NCBI GenBank assembly: GCA_015847255.1
Contig: JADLZK010007359.1
Span: 558,001-622,000 of the forward strand
Reading direction: 5' to 3'
DNA length: 64,000 nucleotides
From: Hyparrhenia diplandra
Lineage: Eukaryota; Streptophyta; Magnoliopsida; Poales; Poaceae
Position numbers and translations under genes: made by a program
In this document: positions 11,521-23,597 of the stretch, piece after piece
Numbering within the stretch: position 1 is the stretch's first letter
Layout: each line of letters opens with the position of its first letter
The notes under the pieces: model-generated
Database searches by the model: none
What the model saw: the letters and a program-made list of their open reading frames with translations, nothing else
What the model was told of the DNA's origin: nothing

Positions 11521-11954
11521 TTAATATAAAAAACTAATATTTTGGGTAGCACAAATTTGACAGACATAATAGCTCATACTAGGCGTGAGTGTGACCCAAT
11601 GTGTGACTACTATGTTGTGATGAATACCATGCATTTGACTCAGCGTACCACAACCAGAATTCTTGATTTCTCCAGGTGAGGTGGGCTTCTCCTAGTGTTT
11701 TGGTATTCAAAAGTTAGTATAAACTTTCCCTACTAAATGCCTCCTAGTGATATTTCCATGTTCCATGACTAGTTGTAGTGTTTTATTACTAACCAAAAAT
11801 ATTAGGAGAAGTCCACCATTTTGGTAGTGTATAGTCGTTGCGTCCTCGGATCAAGGATGACCACCAATAATAATCTGTACTACCTACGGTTCACTGGCTG
11901 TATACCTGCCTGCCTACGCAACAATATGTGTGCATGCTACAAGTTGTTTGCGCA
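11521..11954. other. Intergenic, nothing recognised
   Basis: AT-rich sequence with no supported feature. Confidence 0.4.
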
Positions 11955-12152
11955 CACTATGCCAGAAATCGCTATCAGTGACGCCTCGATTAATGACAAA
12001 AAAAGAAAATGCATCATTAATAGAGTGACACATGTTATATAGAAGCGTCACTAATAGTAAGACACTTTCAGTGACGTGTAAGACGAGACACGTCACTGAT
12101 AATTGTGTGACGCTTGTTCTCTACCGTGTCACGGATAGGTTCTGGCATAGTG
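11955..12152. mobile_element. Miniature CACTA (En/Spm) element
   Basis: 198 bp with perfect 13-bp terminal inverted repeats, CACTATGCCAGAA and TTCTGGCATAGTG. The inside is filled with subterminal GTGACG / CGTCAC motifs in both orientations, as expected for transposase-binding repeats. The flanking triplets (GCA / ACA) do not match exactly. Confidence 0.85.
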
Positions 12153-12610
12153 ACAGTGTACATGTGTGCAGCAGCGTCACTCTCTCCTCCACCAGTTTCA
12201 ACTCGGCCTGTATACGTGTACTGTACACTAACACTAGGTACGTGTATACTAATGCGTGCATTGGCCTGCATGAATGGCTATGTATGGGCCATGGCCAGCA
12301 TGCAATGACCAATCGTCAATCAATTCATTGCAACTCAGGCATTTGCCGGAGCATGCCATGTGCCCTGATGATGCCCATGTCCATAGGCGTGTGAGGAGTA
12401 CGTTCTTGACTTGAGGTCTGATGATCAAGCAGGTCGACGACGACGACGACTCGGCTACGGTCGTCCTCCATACGTACTGTATTCGGCAGCTGGCCGGCCG
12501 ACCGCCGGCAGCATCGACGACGAGCATATGACATGGCCGCGGGTCACGATCGGCCAGCCGGGGGTGTCGGCTACAATCAACTCAGAGGTCCCTGTACTGA
12601 TCGATGCGCG

Positions 12611-12879
12611 GGTGTGTTTAGATGCCCAAACTTTGGCCAAAATTTTACATGCATGTCACATCGGAGACTGTAGCACGTTTTGTTTGTTTGTGGTAAATAT
12701 TATTCTATCATGGGGTAACTAGGCTCAAAAGAATCGTCTCGCAAAGTACATCTAAACTGTGTAATTAGTTATTTTTTACCTACATTTCATACGCCAGACA
12801 TACGCTTTTGGTGCGTTTAATCTTCGATGTGATGGGAATGCAGGGAAATTTTGAAGGAAGTTGGGGCTCTAAACACACC
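12611..12879. mobile_element. MITE with GGTGTGTTTAGA ends
   Basis: Ends GGTGTGTTTAGA and TCTAAACACACC are inverted. CGCG lies on both sides (12607-12610 and 12880-12883). The interior motif 'aggctcaaaagaatcgtctc' is shared with the copy at 13637-13907, so both belong to one family, widespread in panicoid grasses. Noncoding. Superfamily not decided. Confidence 0.75.
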
Positions 12880-13636
12880 CGCGGTATGTGAGCGCCGACG
12901 GCAGCTAGCGTTTAATTTGCACCTACCTAGCTACCACCTCTACGTACGTGTTGTGCATGTGTACGTAGTCGCCGTATCGTCACTAGCTGCGTTTATACCT
13001 GGTTGATTGCATTGCGTGGCTCGTGCTGACGCACTATAAAAACAGATTTGATCGATGAGTGATCGATCTATTCGTACTACTTGTTTGGTGGATCAATTAA
13101 ACACAGTTCCGTGGAGTTGTCGTCACAACTTAAATGTGGGGGTGCACATGCACGTACAATTGCTAAATTGCGCGCGTGTGATGAGCTTCTACATGTGTAA
13201 CTAATTAAAGTGGTTATTATATATATCAGGGTTCAAGAATCTACTATAGGTAATTAAGGTCACTAGATTAGGAGATCGATGGCAGCGCGGAGATGGCCCT
13301 AGAGAGCATCGGGTGTGCTAACCCGGCCTTGTTGGTGTGTGATGTACTCTCAATTCAGGATCAATAATAACAAGCACCTTACCGTTCAAAATAATAACAA
13401 GCACCAGCTCGCCGTAGCCCAGGAAAATATCTGTTCTACGTCTAGAATCTGTGGCTGCAACCTACTACGGCCCAACGTAACGACATGCATTGGAGCTGCA
13501 TTGCATGCGCTGCACCATGCATGATCCAATTCAATTCAATGCATGAGCTGCATTGCATGCATGGACCAATCCGATCAATTCAATTCATTGCTTCCTGCAC
13601 TGCATCTCAGGCTTTTCACTTTTTCCCGGAAGAGTT

Positions 13637-13907
13637 GGGCCTTGTTTAGATGGCAAAATTTTAGCACCGAATGTCACATCGCATATGTTTGTAGCGCGTT
13701 TAGTTTGTTAGTGGTAAATATCATCCTACCATGGAGTAACTAGACTCAAAAGAATCGTCTCGCAATGTACATTTTAAACTGTGTAATTAGTTATTTTTTT
13801 TATCTACATTTAATACCCTAAACATATGTCTTTTGGTGTATTTAATGTGATGTGATGGAGAGAAAGTGGGGGAAAAGTTAGAAAGTTTTGCCAACTAAAC
13901 GTGGCCC
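13637..13907. mobile_element. MITE with GGGCCTTGTTTAGATGG ends
   Basis: Second member of the family at 12611. The ends GGGCCTTGTTTAG and CTAAACGTGGCCC are inverted. The core 'actcaaaagaatcgtctcgc' and 'aaactgtgtaattagttat' are shared. No clean target duplication was found. Confidence 0.75.
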
Positions 13908-14130
13908 ACCTCATGTCCTGATATCCATGTGGTCGATTGTGACTTGAGATCTGAGGTGCGTCGGTCATCCTCGCTCGTCCTGGATAGCTACTCCTACCAA
14001 GCAGGCCGGCCGACGACGACGACGACGACTTTGGCTGCAGGCTACGGTCTTTCGTCTTCGGCGTCGACGACGGTGGAGGAGATATGGCCGGTCACGATCG
14101 GCTGGCCCCCGCCATCATCGTTTGCGCCCT

Positions 14131-15220
14131 AGCAGCTGCACGGAGTACACTATAAATGAGCGCTGCACACTGCACAGTATAAGCTACGGAGTACAGTAGC
14201 TCCCAGGCTTTGGCCAATGACTTGAAGGTGCCGTCCTCGATCGAGTATCCATCCTGGTCCGGAGCAGATTGGGCCAGCAGCCAGAGCTAGGGTTTAGGGC
14301 GGCCTCAGGCAGGCAGCACTGCAGCAGAGGCAGCGTCAATGCGCTGCTGCCTGCGCCTGTGCAGCTCATCAATCCTCTTCGCCAGCATCTTTCAAAGAAA
14401 CTACTGTAGGCTGCTGCCTGGCTTCCTGCGTGCAGCTGGATCGTTTTGCATTGGACGTGTACCAACCAACACTTGTCGCGAGAGCACCATTGCCCAGTTG
14501 GCCGCTGTCTATACACAGATGCATCAGCTGGTTTATAAACTGCTGACATCATCTCGGATGTGCGTCACCTGAGCCTCATGCACTCATAATTATCACTGCA
14601 CATGTTTACAATACAACAATTTATGACGGAGCAACATAGCACAGTTATTAGCAATGATTTCAGACACATGTGATGTGGTATGCACTCGTGGAGCAACATA
14701 GTTCAGTTATTAGCACAGCCGTCAAGGTGGCCCGGCATATACATATAGCACAGTTAGCTACTTAGCTAGAGCTCTTTTAATTGTAACATGGGAGTGTCTA
14801 CCATTCGATCTAGCTATCTGCCCACAGATTTTTTTATGGTCAAATCTATTAGATTTTTTTATTCAGACAACCGAGTAGAAAGATACGGAGTAAAGCACAA
14901 ATCAAACGTACAGAAATCTGATTGATTTAGTATCGAAAACTCTTATCAACAGATAAATAGCAAAACTCATGTAACATTTGCTGCTCGAAAAAAACGTAAT
15001 GTGCAGTGATACATTATATAGCAGTAGTTCGTATATACTGTATACTGTATACTTCATCATGTATAATGTATAATTGTACGCAATCGTGCATGGATACCAT
15101 ACGGTTGGCTTCTTCAATAACTCTCTTCTGCCCGAGTGCCTGCAATCAACTAGGAGCACTGGAAAAGTAGTAGATAGCACACTGCACATCACGTTAATTC
15201 GGGCAGCAAGCGTGCGTGCA
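14131..15220. other. Intergenic with a possible gene scrap; upstream of the NHL gene
   Basis: On the minus strand, 14340-14200 reads briefly as a plausible peptide end (DQDGYSIEDGTFKSLAKAW) between stops. It could be a decayed gene fragment of unknown kind. 'ggagcaacatag' plus 'cagttattagca' is duplicated near 14629 and 14690. The rest is AT-rich. Confidence 0.35.
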
Positions 15221-15885
15221 ATGGCGCCTCCACCACCACCACCAGCAGCAGCGGCGGCGGCGGCGGCGGGTCTGATGGCCGTGAACGCCAAGCGCTACAC
15301 TCTGGCGGCTCTCCTCGTGACGCTCGCGGTGGCGGCCATCGTCACCGGCTTCTTCGTGCTGTTCTGCCCGGCGCACGTCACCTTCTCCGTCACGCACACG
15401 AGCAGCAGCAGCAACATGTCGTCGTCGTCGTCCGGGGCTACTGCAGGCGGCAGCGGCAGCAGCAGCCTGGACCTCACCCTCGTCGCCGACAATCCCAGCC
15501 GGCGCGCGACGGTGAAGTACGAGAGCATGTTCGTGGACGTGAGCAACAGTACGGCGCCGGGGCCCAGTGGGACACCTGGGTGCGTGCGACGGTGAAGACG
15601 CCCACGCCGCTGAGCCAGCCGGGGCGCAACGTGTCCATCGACGTGACGGTGCCCCTGGTGGACGGGCCCTGGACACAGGGCTTCGCCGGCAACTTGATGA
15701 CCAGCCGCTTCTCCGTCATGGTCACCGCGCAGGCCAGGTTCAGAGTCGGCTTCGCGAAGACGCGGCTCTACGACATCAAGGTCTCCTGCAGCCCCGTCAG
15801 CTTCTTGCCCGTGGAAGCTAGACCGGCCGGTGCCCCCGCCGCCCGCGGCGCCGCTGCCCTGCCGTCGCCGGTCACATGTGCCTAG
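15221..15885 (+). CDS. NHL / LEA-2 family (NDR1/HIN1-like) membrane protein, one frameshift
   Basis: About 221 residues if one base is restored near 15558-15565 (GGGG run before CCCAGTGGG). Order: a Pro/Ala-rich cytosolic head (MAPPPPPPAAAA), one membrane helix (about residues 27-47), a Ser/Gly-rich linker, then an LEA-2 beta-sandwich domain with LDLTLVADNPSRRATVKY. After the shift come WVRATVKTPTPLSQPGRN, LVDGPWTQGFAGNL and an RVGFAKTRLYDIKVSC strand pair typical of NHL proteins. These are membrane-anchored proteins linked to defence and abiotic stress. The raw frame stops at 15595. The ATG at 15221 is chosen because the proline run and helix directly follow it. Confidence 0.8.
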
Positions 15886-16384
15886 CTAATCACTCTGGCC
15901 GATGAATGTTATTGACGGCGCGCACAACTCGTGCCAGTGTAGCATGCTGCATTGTGAATTTGTGATCAGATCGATCAATGTGTAATGGATGATTTTGATT
16001 TTGCTTGAATCGGATTGTCATTGCGAGTACAACTTTTGAACTTCAAAGTACCGTATTTGTGATTAAGATTTAAGAGTGATGGATACTACAGCAATGGATA
16101 TTTTCTCCATGAACCGATGATCTCTCACGCTTTTGTCACTTTTTTTAGATTTTTTATAACAAAAATATATGGTTGAATGCAAAATTCTTATAGAGGATGG
16201 GGAAAAATCGTTTATATCTAAAATAAAAGAAGTGCATGTTTTTTTTTCAAGGAACAAAAGAAGTGGTAGGAAATGTAGGTAGTACTCTACTGTGTTTAGG
16301 GCGTATGTTCCACACAAGCGGCCAATTAGCAATTGCAAACTAAAGTTTTTTAGAAGAGCAAACTAAGTTTACTTGCATAGTTTC

Positions 16385-16422
<38 letters not shown>

Positions 16423-16607
16423 AGAAGTGCATAGTTTCAGCTGATGCCGGCCGTTTATGTGGGCCGACATATTTCCTTTGAAGGCTTCTTTCAATTTTTT
16501 TCCTTCCGAGTTGGGCTGAGTGAATGCATCTTCATCTGGCCATGTAATCTAGGCCTTGCTGTTTTTTTTTTTGAGCAAAATCTAGGCCCGGCTGACTTTG
16601 GGCTGCT
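15886..16607. other. 3' flank of the NHL gene, AT-rich
   Basis: No gene. Contains a poly-T insertion with flanking duplication (16374-16442), listed separately. Confidence 0.4.
16374..16442 (-). repeat. Poly(A)-only retro-insertion scar
   Basis: A run of more than 30 T followed by GAGAAG (16389-16427) sits between two exact copies of TGCATAGTTTCAGCT (16374-16388 and 16428-16442). This is what an extreme 5'-truncated retro-insertion leaves: a tail and a target duplication, with no body. Confidence 0.7.
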
Positions 16608-16623
16608 AGATATTTTTTAAAAG

Positions 16624-16926
16624 CGAATTGGCTTGTAATTCAATGGTAAGGCGGTCCGGTGGGGACGCTACCCACCGGGGTTCAAATCCTAGTGCTTTCG
16701 CACCTTTTCTTCGGATTTTCCAGGATTTACCGGCGTTATGCATTAAGTGGTAAACGGCGTTCCCGTCGACGACGGCGCGCCTATGGTGACCGAGAATCTC
16801 AGATCTGTCGGTTGCCCAGGTCCGCCGGAGGTGCTTTCGTAGGGGTAGGGTTTGTGTACGTATGTTCATATGGGTGAGTGTGCGTGCGTGTTGTGGCGTC
16901 TGCGTTGTACTACGTAATACTAAAAA
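16624..16926 (+). mobile_element. Au-type SINE (tRNA-derived)
   Basis: The 5' part has pol III boxes: an A-like box (TGGTAAGGCGG) near 16641 and a B box (GGTTCAAATCC) near 16678. The body has the Au landmarks: 'gttcccgtcgacgacg', 'ggaggtgcttt', then GTGTGCGTGCGTG and a T-rich or short-repeat end. Flanks carry near-identical AGATATTTTTTAAAA-like copies (16608-16623 and 16927-16945), a target duplication. A second copy lies at 29769-30069. Confidence 0.85.
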
Positions 16927-16945
16927 AGATATTTTTTTAAAAAAG

Positions 16946-17376
16946 AAAAGGGGTCCTTTTCCTTTTTTTTTAACAAAAAAGGGGTCCTTGCCAATCGGAA
17001 AGATAATTTTTCATGTAAAAAAGAAAGATAATTTTTCTCTATTTTTTCTGACCTCTCTCTCTCTCTCCTTTTTTCCTTTCCTTATTCTTATTTATGTCCT
17101 TTATTTATATTTTATTCCTTCCTATTTTTATTCATTTGTATATTTATCATGTATATTTATATTTCAAACTTGCTTAGAACATTTTCCATTTTTTCAAGAA
17201 TCTTGAACATTTTTAATGTCAAGCGGCAAACATTTGTCATTACATTGTAAAGTTCTCTTGCACAAAAAATACCTTTTTGTCCCGAAATGGAGCATTCTTA
17301 TCCAAATCTAGACCAAATTTCTAATGAACCTAGAACTGTTTTTTCTCATGGAGTTAGGGTATTTTTATGTTTTTAT
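16946..17376. other. AT-rich / pyrimidine-rich intergenic
   Basis: Long C/T tracts and a short CT microsatellite near 17050. No gene seen. Confidence 0.5.
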
Positions 17377-17381
17377 CTTTC

Positions 17382-17464
17382 CGTCGGGTACCATAATTAG
17401 GAAGTCCAATCCTTAAAGGGAACAAACAAGGATCACCAGCGATCAATTCCCGAGGGTGAACAAG
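17382..17464 (+). mobile_element. Gypsy solo LTR, left part (split by Copia)
   Basis: The sequence CGTCGGGTACCATAATTAGG matches the start of a common grass Gypsy LTR (normally TGTCGGG). It is preceded by CTTTC (17377-17381). The LTR is broken at 17464 by the Copia insertion and resumes at 28406. Confidence 0.75.
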
Positions 17465-19266
17465 TGAAGGACCAAACGCGGCGACGGAGGGGGTGAATGG
17501 GAGCCTCAATTAAATTCTTTCGAATTAGTTGACTTGTAGCTCTCACGACCCCTGAGCAAAAGCACAAACCACCGCGGTATGATCACGACCTTGGATGCAA
17601 GGTGGATGAGCTAGAGTTTGCTCTAGACTCACGGCGGATCAACGGAAACCGGAATGAAACGATCACGCAAGAGGCGGAAGAAAAAGCCTGCGGAAAGTGG
17701 ACGGACTCAGCGGCGAAGTCGGTCCCGTCCGTCGAGCGGCGTCGGTCGGATCGCCCTTGCGGACCTCTACGCGGGCCGCGACCGGACCGTCCGGTCAACT
17801 TTGGTCGTGGCGTCCGGTCGGGTGCGTCCGGTCACCCGGCCACCACGCGTCCATTCAGCACGGGGCGTCGGTCAACCTGGGCGACGCGCGTCCGATCGCG
17901 TCCGGTCACCCGGGTGGCGAACAGCACCCCGCCCGGTGGCGACTCACCCCAAAATCGATCCAAACTCACTCAAATCGCAACCTCAGGTCACAAGAATCGA
18001 GCCATAGCATCTAGGCATGTGGGTGACCATTTCCCCTTGGAAATTTCGAGATTGGTGAGTGAATCGAGAGAAATCGCGGATCACACGAAGAACACACCCA
18101 AAGAGTCACCTTGATCCAAAACTCGCCCGATCTACGTGCTGCTCGTGAGGAATTAGCTCAAACCCTTCGGTGGAAATGATCCTCTCACGCCCCTAGCACG
18201 AATCAACGCCAAGAAAAAGCGAGATCAAAGCGGTGCCAAATCGAAGAAATCGCGAAGAGAATAGGGGGGGAGAGGATGAACTCGGGAAGAACAAGTGAAG
18301 AACTCAAAATCACAGCTCATGAACAACAAAGAACACCCGATCGATCGACCCAAACGTCACCCTATGACAGGCTAATCACGGCTAGCCCTTGCTCGCAAAT
18401 CTTGGTACAAATTGGTGGACCTCTCACACCTCGGTCTGTAACCCTAAGCGGAAAATATGAAAATGAGAGGCAAGGGAGAATGAAGGGGTATGCCTCTCGC
18501 TAAATAGCCCCTATTCCCTACGCCTAAACTACCCCTAGGATACATGAGTCGATTTTGTAACCCTAAGGCTATTTCCGTCGACTACGGGTAATCTTCGATC
18601 CGGCGGCCACCGCGCCTTCCTCACCGGTAGCCTTGCCTCCCGCGCCAATCTCCCGATGCCGCCGCGTGCGTCCTTCCGTCCGCCGGAACACGCCGGGTTT
18701 TGAGGCGCAAACCCGCGAAAACCAGCGCTGTGGTTTTGAGGCACAAACCACCAAACCCGCCCGTGGTTTTGAGGCCCAAACCACGAAACCAGCGCCGATG
18801 GTTTTGAGGGCAAACCACCAAACCTCCACCGACCGCGTGTCACCGCCGTCTTGACCGCCCGAGTCGCCAAGTCATCCGAGCTCCCCGCTCTGCTGCCGCT
18901 TCGCCGTCTTGACCCGATCGACCACGGTCCGCCCACGTCCTCTTGCATCCGTCGATGTCCCGGATGTCGACCACCATGGCTAGCCGCCCGGCACCCGGTC
19001 CCTCGGTCCAAGCCTCACGTCCGTCCTTCACCTCCACGGTCCGTCGGCCCGCACGTCCTCCTTGGCACCTTCACCTCTCCGTCGGCTACCATCTCCGAGC
19101 TCCCACACACGCACAACACGAACCAAGAGATCGTCTTCGACACACTCCACGTGTGCCGGTGAACCATAGCCGGCGAAAAGATAAAAGAAAAAGAAAGAAT
19201 GTTGAGTGTTGACAATCACTACATCAAAACTAAACACATTTGACATAAATCAACCATGTGTTCGCA
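17465..19266 (-). repeat. Copia 3' LTR (left)
   Basis: Pairs with 26599-28405 along its full length. Differences are mainly one- or two-base indels in homopolymers. Holds several GTCCGGTC motifs and a run of short hairpins at about 18690-18830. Confidence 0.9.
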
Positions 19267-20514
19267 ATCTCCCCCTTGATGAGTGCATTGTCAACATTCA
19301 ACAAAAACGAGAATAAGATAGAAGAAAGCACATCCGGGCAAGCTAAGACAACCTAAGCGGATAGCAAGCATGGAGCAAAAACTTGGTTCCCAAAGACATG
19401 GGCAAAAGGCTCGACACAACCAAGCTAAGCAGACGGCTAGTCCTCAAGAAGAGGTAGAACAGGCTCAACACCACTAGCACTGACTCCAAACCAATCTCTA
19501 CCAATTTCTTTCACACACAAGCTAGACCCTCAAGACGAGAGGCAAAGGCTCAACACATCTAGCTCAAAGTGGTAAGGAGATACTCCCCACAGGTTACTCC
19601 CCCCCTTGACTAGTGCGATCCATCGAAGATACCAATTCAAGATACCAATTCACAATTCTTTGTCTTTGTATCTTTCTCCCCTTGTTGGCACATGCACTAA
19701 TCAAGCGATGAAAATGCATGCAAAGTGCAATGAGTGAGCTCCAAGTTTATAGTCATCCAAATGAGAAGATGCTCTAGGTAGTGTCATGGCAACAAAATCA
19801 AGTGCTTAACACGGTGCTCAAACTAATCAAAAGATATGAGATATGACTTGAAAGCATTTTGATTCAGTTTTAAGCATTTCGAGAAAAGGTGTCCACCACA
19901 AAGAATAGCACATAGCATAAGTAAGCTGGAAATCTACCAAGTGCTACACATGTATATCAAAGAGGACTACCCCAAGCAAAGTTTATCCATCATGCCAAAG
20001 AAAGAACCAACACTTGCCAACAACATTTTAAGATTATGGAGGAGATTTAGCGGATACAAGCATTGGTCCAAAGACATGAGTGCAGTGGTTATCCACAACC
20101 GTGCGCCTTACTAATCAACCATGTCAAGCCTATGCATGTGAGCAATCGGAAGCTTAAGACAATGGTCTTGGTCAAACACTACCAAGCTTCGGGTTCAACT
20201 CAAGTGCAATGAGAAGCGATCCCAAGACTTGGATGTGGGGCGGTATGGACCCATCTCGATCTTTTCCATACACTTAACTTAGATTTCAGATTTTAGCATA
20301 TGAAAGCATGTGGTCATCTAAGCAAGTGTATAACTTCGATGAATGAGACATAGTCACCTTAGCATACATGATAAGCACAAAGGATCTCAACAACTTAAAC
20401 ATGCTAGGAACTATCTCAATGGTGAACATTTTGCAAGATTCATCGTTGTTAAGCAAGTTCACATGGCTTGACTTTGCTCATAACATATACCAATTGAGCG
20501 AGAAGGAGCACAAG
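19267..20514 (-). other. Copia 3' internal region without recognised ORF
   Basis: Lies between the RNase H end and the 3' LTR. SIRE elements carry an extra ORF here, but only noncoding AT-rich DNA and the polypurine tract are visible. Confidence 0.6.
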
Positions 20515-21070
20515 CTATAAGCACCAACAAGTAATTGTTACACTAAGCGAGCATAGTCTCATTGTGATCAATATAACCAAGAAGCTCAAGATGCAAAAGT
20601 GTACATGATGAATGCAATATGATACAAGATGATGCACAAAGTAAAGCAACCTAGCACTACAAGCATGCGTCAACTCTGAGCTACCCTCAAAAGGGATAGC
20701 ACACGCCCAACTCTCCTCGAAGGCTGGGCAAAAGCGGACTTGATCTAATGGCTTGGTGAAAATGTCCGCAATCATTTGTTACGTGTACACATCTTTGAAC
20801 ATCTATATCCCCTTTCTCTGGTGATCTCTCGAGAAAGTGGTACCTCACCTCTATGTGTTTGGTGCGGGAATGCGGTTTGGGTTCTTGGCTACACTCCACG
20901 GCTCCCATGCTATCACACAACAAGGGTACACATGAAAAGCTCAAACCAAAATCTCTCAAAGTGGCAACCATCCACAGCATTTGGGAACAACAAGCGGCGG
21001 CGGCAACATACTCTGCTTTAACAAATGGTCGGTGGCGACACGGACTGCTTCTGAGGCGACCAAGACACAA
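20515..21070 (-). pseudogene. Copia RNase H remnants
   Basis: Shows AEYVAAAACCSQMLWM, CDSMGAVECSQEPKPHSRTKHIEVRYHFLE and, in the next frame, MIADIFTKPLD. Together these form the C-terminal end of Copia pol. Confidence 0.85.
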
Positions 21071-21313
21071 AGAAGTACCAAGAAACCCGACAAGTACGAA
21101 GTGGACTTTCTATGCATACGATCACCCGGCATAATCGAGAATCGAATAGCCAACGGGGAGAGAGTGGAAGAAGCCGAGTACCATAGGCCAAAGTCGGGGT
21201 AACTGCAAGTACACGAAGATCCTCTTCACGCGATAGTGAGAGGTCGCGGAAGAGGCGAAACCGTCTTGTGAGAGGCACACCGCGGCAAAGCCGGATGTCG
21301 GGCGGCGTCGCCG

Positions 21314-22015
21314 TCAGTATGGCGGCGAGCGATCATATACGTACTCCCTTTGGTCCACGGCTTCTCCATCCTTGTCTTCGTCCGGGGCCGTCGTTGTCGA
21401 CATGGGCGTCGAAAGAGGCTTGGCCTCACCCATGCGAAACTTGCGGATCATGTCCCGTGTACTTGCCCCACGGTGTGCGAAGATCCCATCCTTGGTTTGC
21501 TTGATTTGAAGTCCAAGGAAGTAGGTCAACTCGCCCATCATGCTCATCTCGAACTCCCCGCTCATAATCTACGCAAAACTTCGATACCATAGCATGTGAA
21601 GAGCCACCAAAGATGATATCATCCACATATATCCGGACTAGGAGTATGTCATTTCCCTTCCTAAGCGAGAAACAAGGTCTTGTCTACAGCCCCCCATCAC
21701 AAAACCCTTAGCTAATAGGAAAGCTTTCAGTCGCTCATACGGGGCTCTAGGGGCTTGTTTGAGGCCGTACAAGGCCTTGTACAACTTGTACACATAGTGC
21801 GGGTGCTTAGGATGCTCAAACCCCGGGGTTGCCTCACATACACCTCCTCCTCTATGAACCCATTCGAGGAAAGCACTCTTGACATCCATGCGGAAGAGTT
21901 TGAAACCCTTCGAGGCCGCGAAAGCAAGCAAGATCCTAATGGCTTCTATGCGAGCTATAGGAGCAAAGGTTTCCTCATAGTCTATTCCCTCTTTTTCGAC
22001 AAAACCCACGGGCAA
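21314..22015 (-). pseudogene. Copia reverse transcriptase remnants
   Basis: Contains IDYEETFAPIARIEAIRILLAFAA, then KLFRMDVKSAFLEWV and YVYKLYKALYGLKQAPRAPY, all diagnostic of Copia RT. A later frame has the MMGELTYFLGLQIKQTKDGI block. The catalytic YVDD area is split (a DDIIFGGSS frame near 21625). Confidence 0.9.
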
Positions 22016-22718
22016 CTAATGCGGCTTTGTTTCTCACAACCACCCCATCCTCCTCTGTTTGTTCTTAAACACCCACTTGGTTCCTATGGGATGACTGCGA
22101 AATTTTGGAGGTGGCACTAAGACCAGACTTGGTTTCTCTCAAAGTTTTGCAACTCTTCATGCATGGCATTGACCCAATCCGAATCGGATAAAGCCGTGTG
22201 TCAACATCTTTGGGCTCAATAGTGGAAGCGAATGCGGAATGAGCAAAATGACACATGGCATAAGATTTGGAACGAGTTACCCTTTGATCAAACCCTCAAT
22301 CATGGTCTCACAGGGGGTGACGGACGCTGAATGTCTTTGAGTTGTGCGGCGTAGATGTCGCCTCCCCTCATTTGGATCGGGAACCTCCTCAAGTCGCGGC
22401 CGTCTCGCCTTGAGGAGGCTGCTCCACGGGACCCCGTGAAGTAGTGGTAGAAAGGTGCTGGTCCGTGGCGATCGTCGTCGTCGCAGGGTCGACCGGGGCA
22501 AGCGGTGGAGTCGCCGGGATCACCCGACCAACATCTTCTGCTCCTCCTCCACAAAGATGCTCGCTCCATCTCTTCCTTTCCCGCACACTCAAGCGCGAGA
22601 AGAAGAACAAGGTGCGGTTTCATGAAGGTTACCTCACACGTCTCTACAACAGCGGTTAGTCTCAAGGTTGAGAACCACGTAGGCGTGTGAGTGCGAGGCA
22701 TAACCAAGAAAGATACCA

Positions 22719-23597
22719 TCAACGGTCGAGACTCGAATTTGTCAAGGTTACCTTGCTTAAGAATGAAGCACACACGCATCCAAACACACGGAAGTGACTC
22801 ACCTTGGGCGATCTCCCAAACCGCAACTCATAAGATGTCTTCTTGGTGAAAGCACGGAGGAAAATGCGGTTGGAGACATGGCACGCCGTGTTGATTGCCT
22901 CCGCCCAATACTTCCTAGGAGTCTTGTGTTCATCGAGCATGGTCCTTGCCATCTCCACAAGCGTCCGATTCTTTTCGCTCAACAATCCCGTTCAGCTGCG
23001 GGACATAAGGACTAGAGAACGGTGCTCGACACCCAAGTTAGTGCAAAAAGACTCGGCGAGAGTTTTTGAATTACGTGCCATTGTCCTTTGCGAATAGCTC
23101 GAATGGCTGTATCACATCAACAAGTCCTCGGTCTCAAAATCAAATCACGAGCAAAACCAAAAGCCTCATCCTTGCCCTCCATGAAAAAAGACCCAAGAGT
23201 ATCTCGAAAAATCGTCCAACGATCACTAGACAATACCACTTCCCACCCACGACCTCACCCGAGATGGACCAAGCTGTGTCCATGTGAAGGATCTCTCGGG
23301 TCTAGAGGTCATGATCCGAGAATCCTTTGGATGGTGGTGAAGCGGATACCATCTTCCGTGGCGACAAGGGTGGCAAACCAAATCCTTCTCAAATTTGAGC
23401 TTAGGCAATCCTCGGATCAGATCCATTGAACTTAACCTCGCTAGGAGATCGAAGCTCAAGTGACCTAACCTCCTATGCCACTTCCACAAATCGAGAGGAG
23501 GACCCGGCCAACAAGCAACAAGAGGTGCCAAAGCCACGAGAGAAATCAGCTCGAAAGACTTGCCCAAAAGGCGCGATCCAGCAAATAAGATCACCAC
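22719..23597 (-). pseudogene. Copia GAG-pre-integrase and integrase remnants
   Basis: The WKWHRRLGHLSFDLLARL block near 23500 is the HHCC zinc-binding entry to integrase. The part at 22985-22719 carries NRTLVEMARTMLDEHKTPRKYWAEAINTACHVSNR, the conserved end of the integrase core. Frameshifts lie between. Confidence 0.85.

Larger units (their letters stand above)
12281..14130. repeat. Members B and C of a local three-copy block
   Basis: B (about 12281-12610 and 12884-12920) and C (about 13540-13636 and 13908-14130) share 'cacgatcggc', GACGACGACGACGAC tracts, 'cttgag.tctga' and the 'caattcattgc' lead-in. Each holds its own MITE of the same family at a different position. A TATA-like ACTATAAA follows each block (13031-13038 and about 14150). 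Member A is at 2100-2440. No conserved protein is visible. Confidence 0.45.

Noticed and set aside
12411..12530. A protein with repeated GACGACGAC codons
   Set aside because: The frame is created by a triplet tract in a repeated noncoding block; no domain, no conserved frame between blocks.
17602..18114. A 170-codon frame in the left Copia LTR, and its counterpart near 27406
   Set aside because: Both are inside paired LTRs and shift against each other by indels; LTRs are noncoding.
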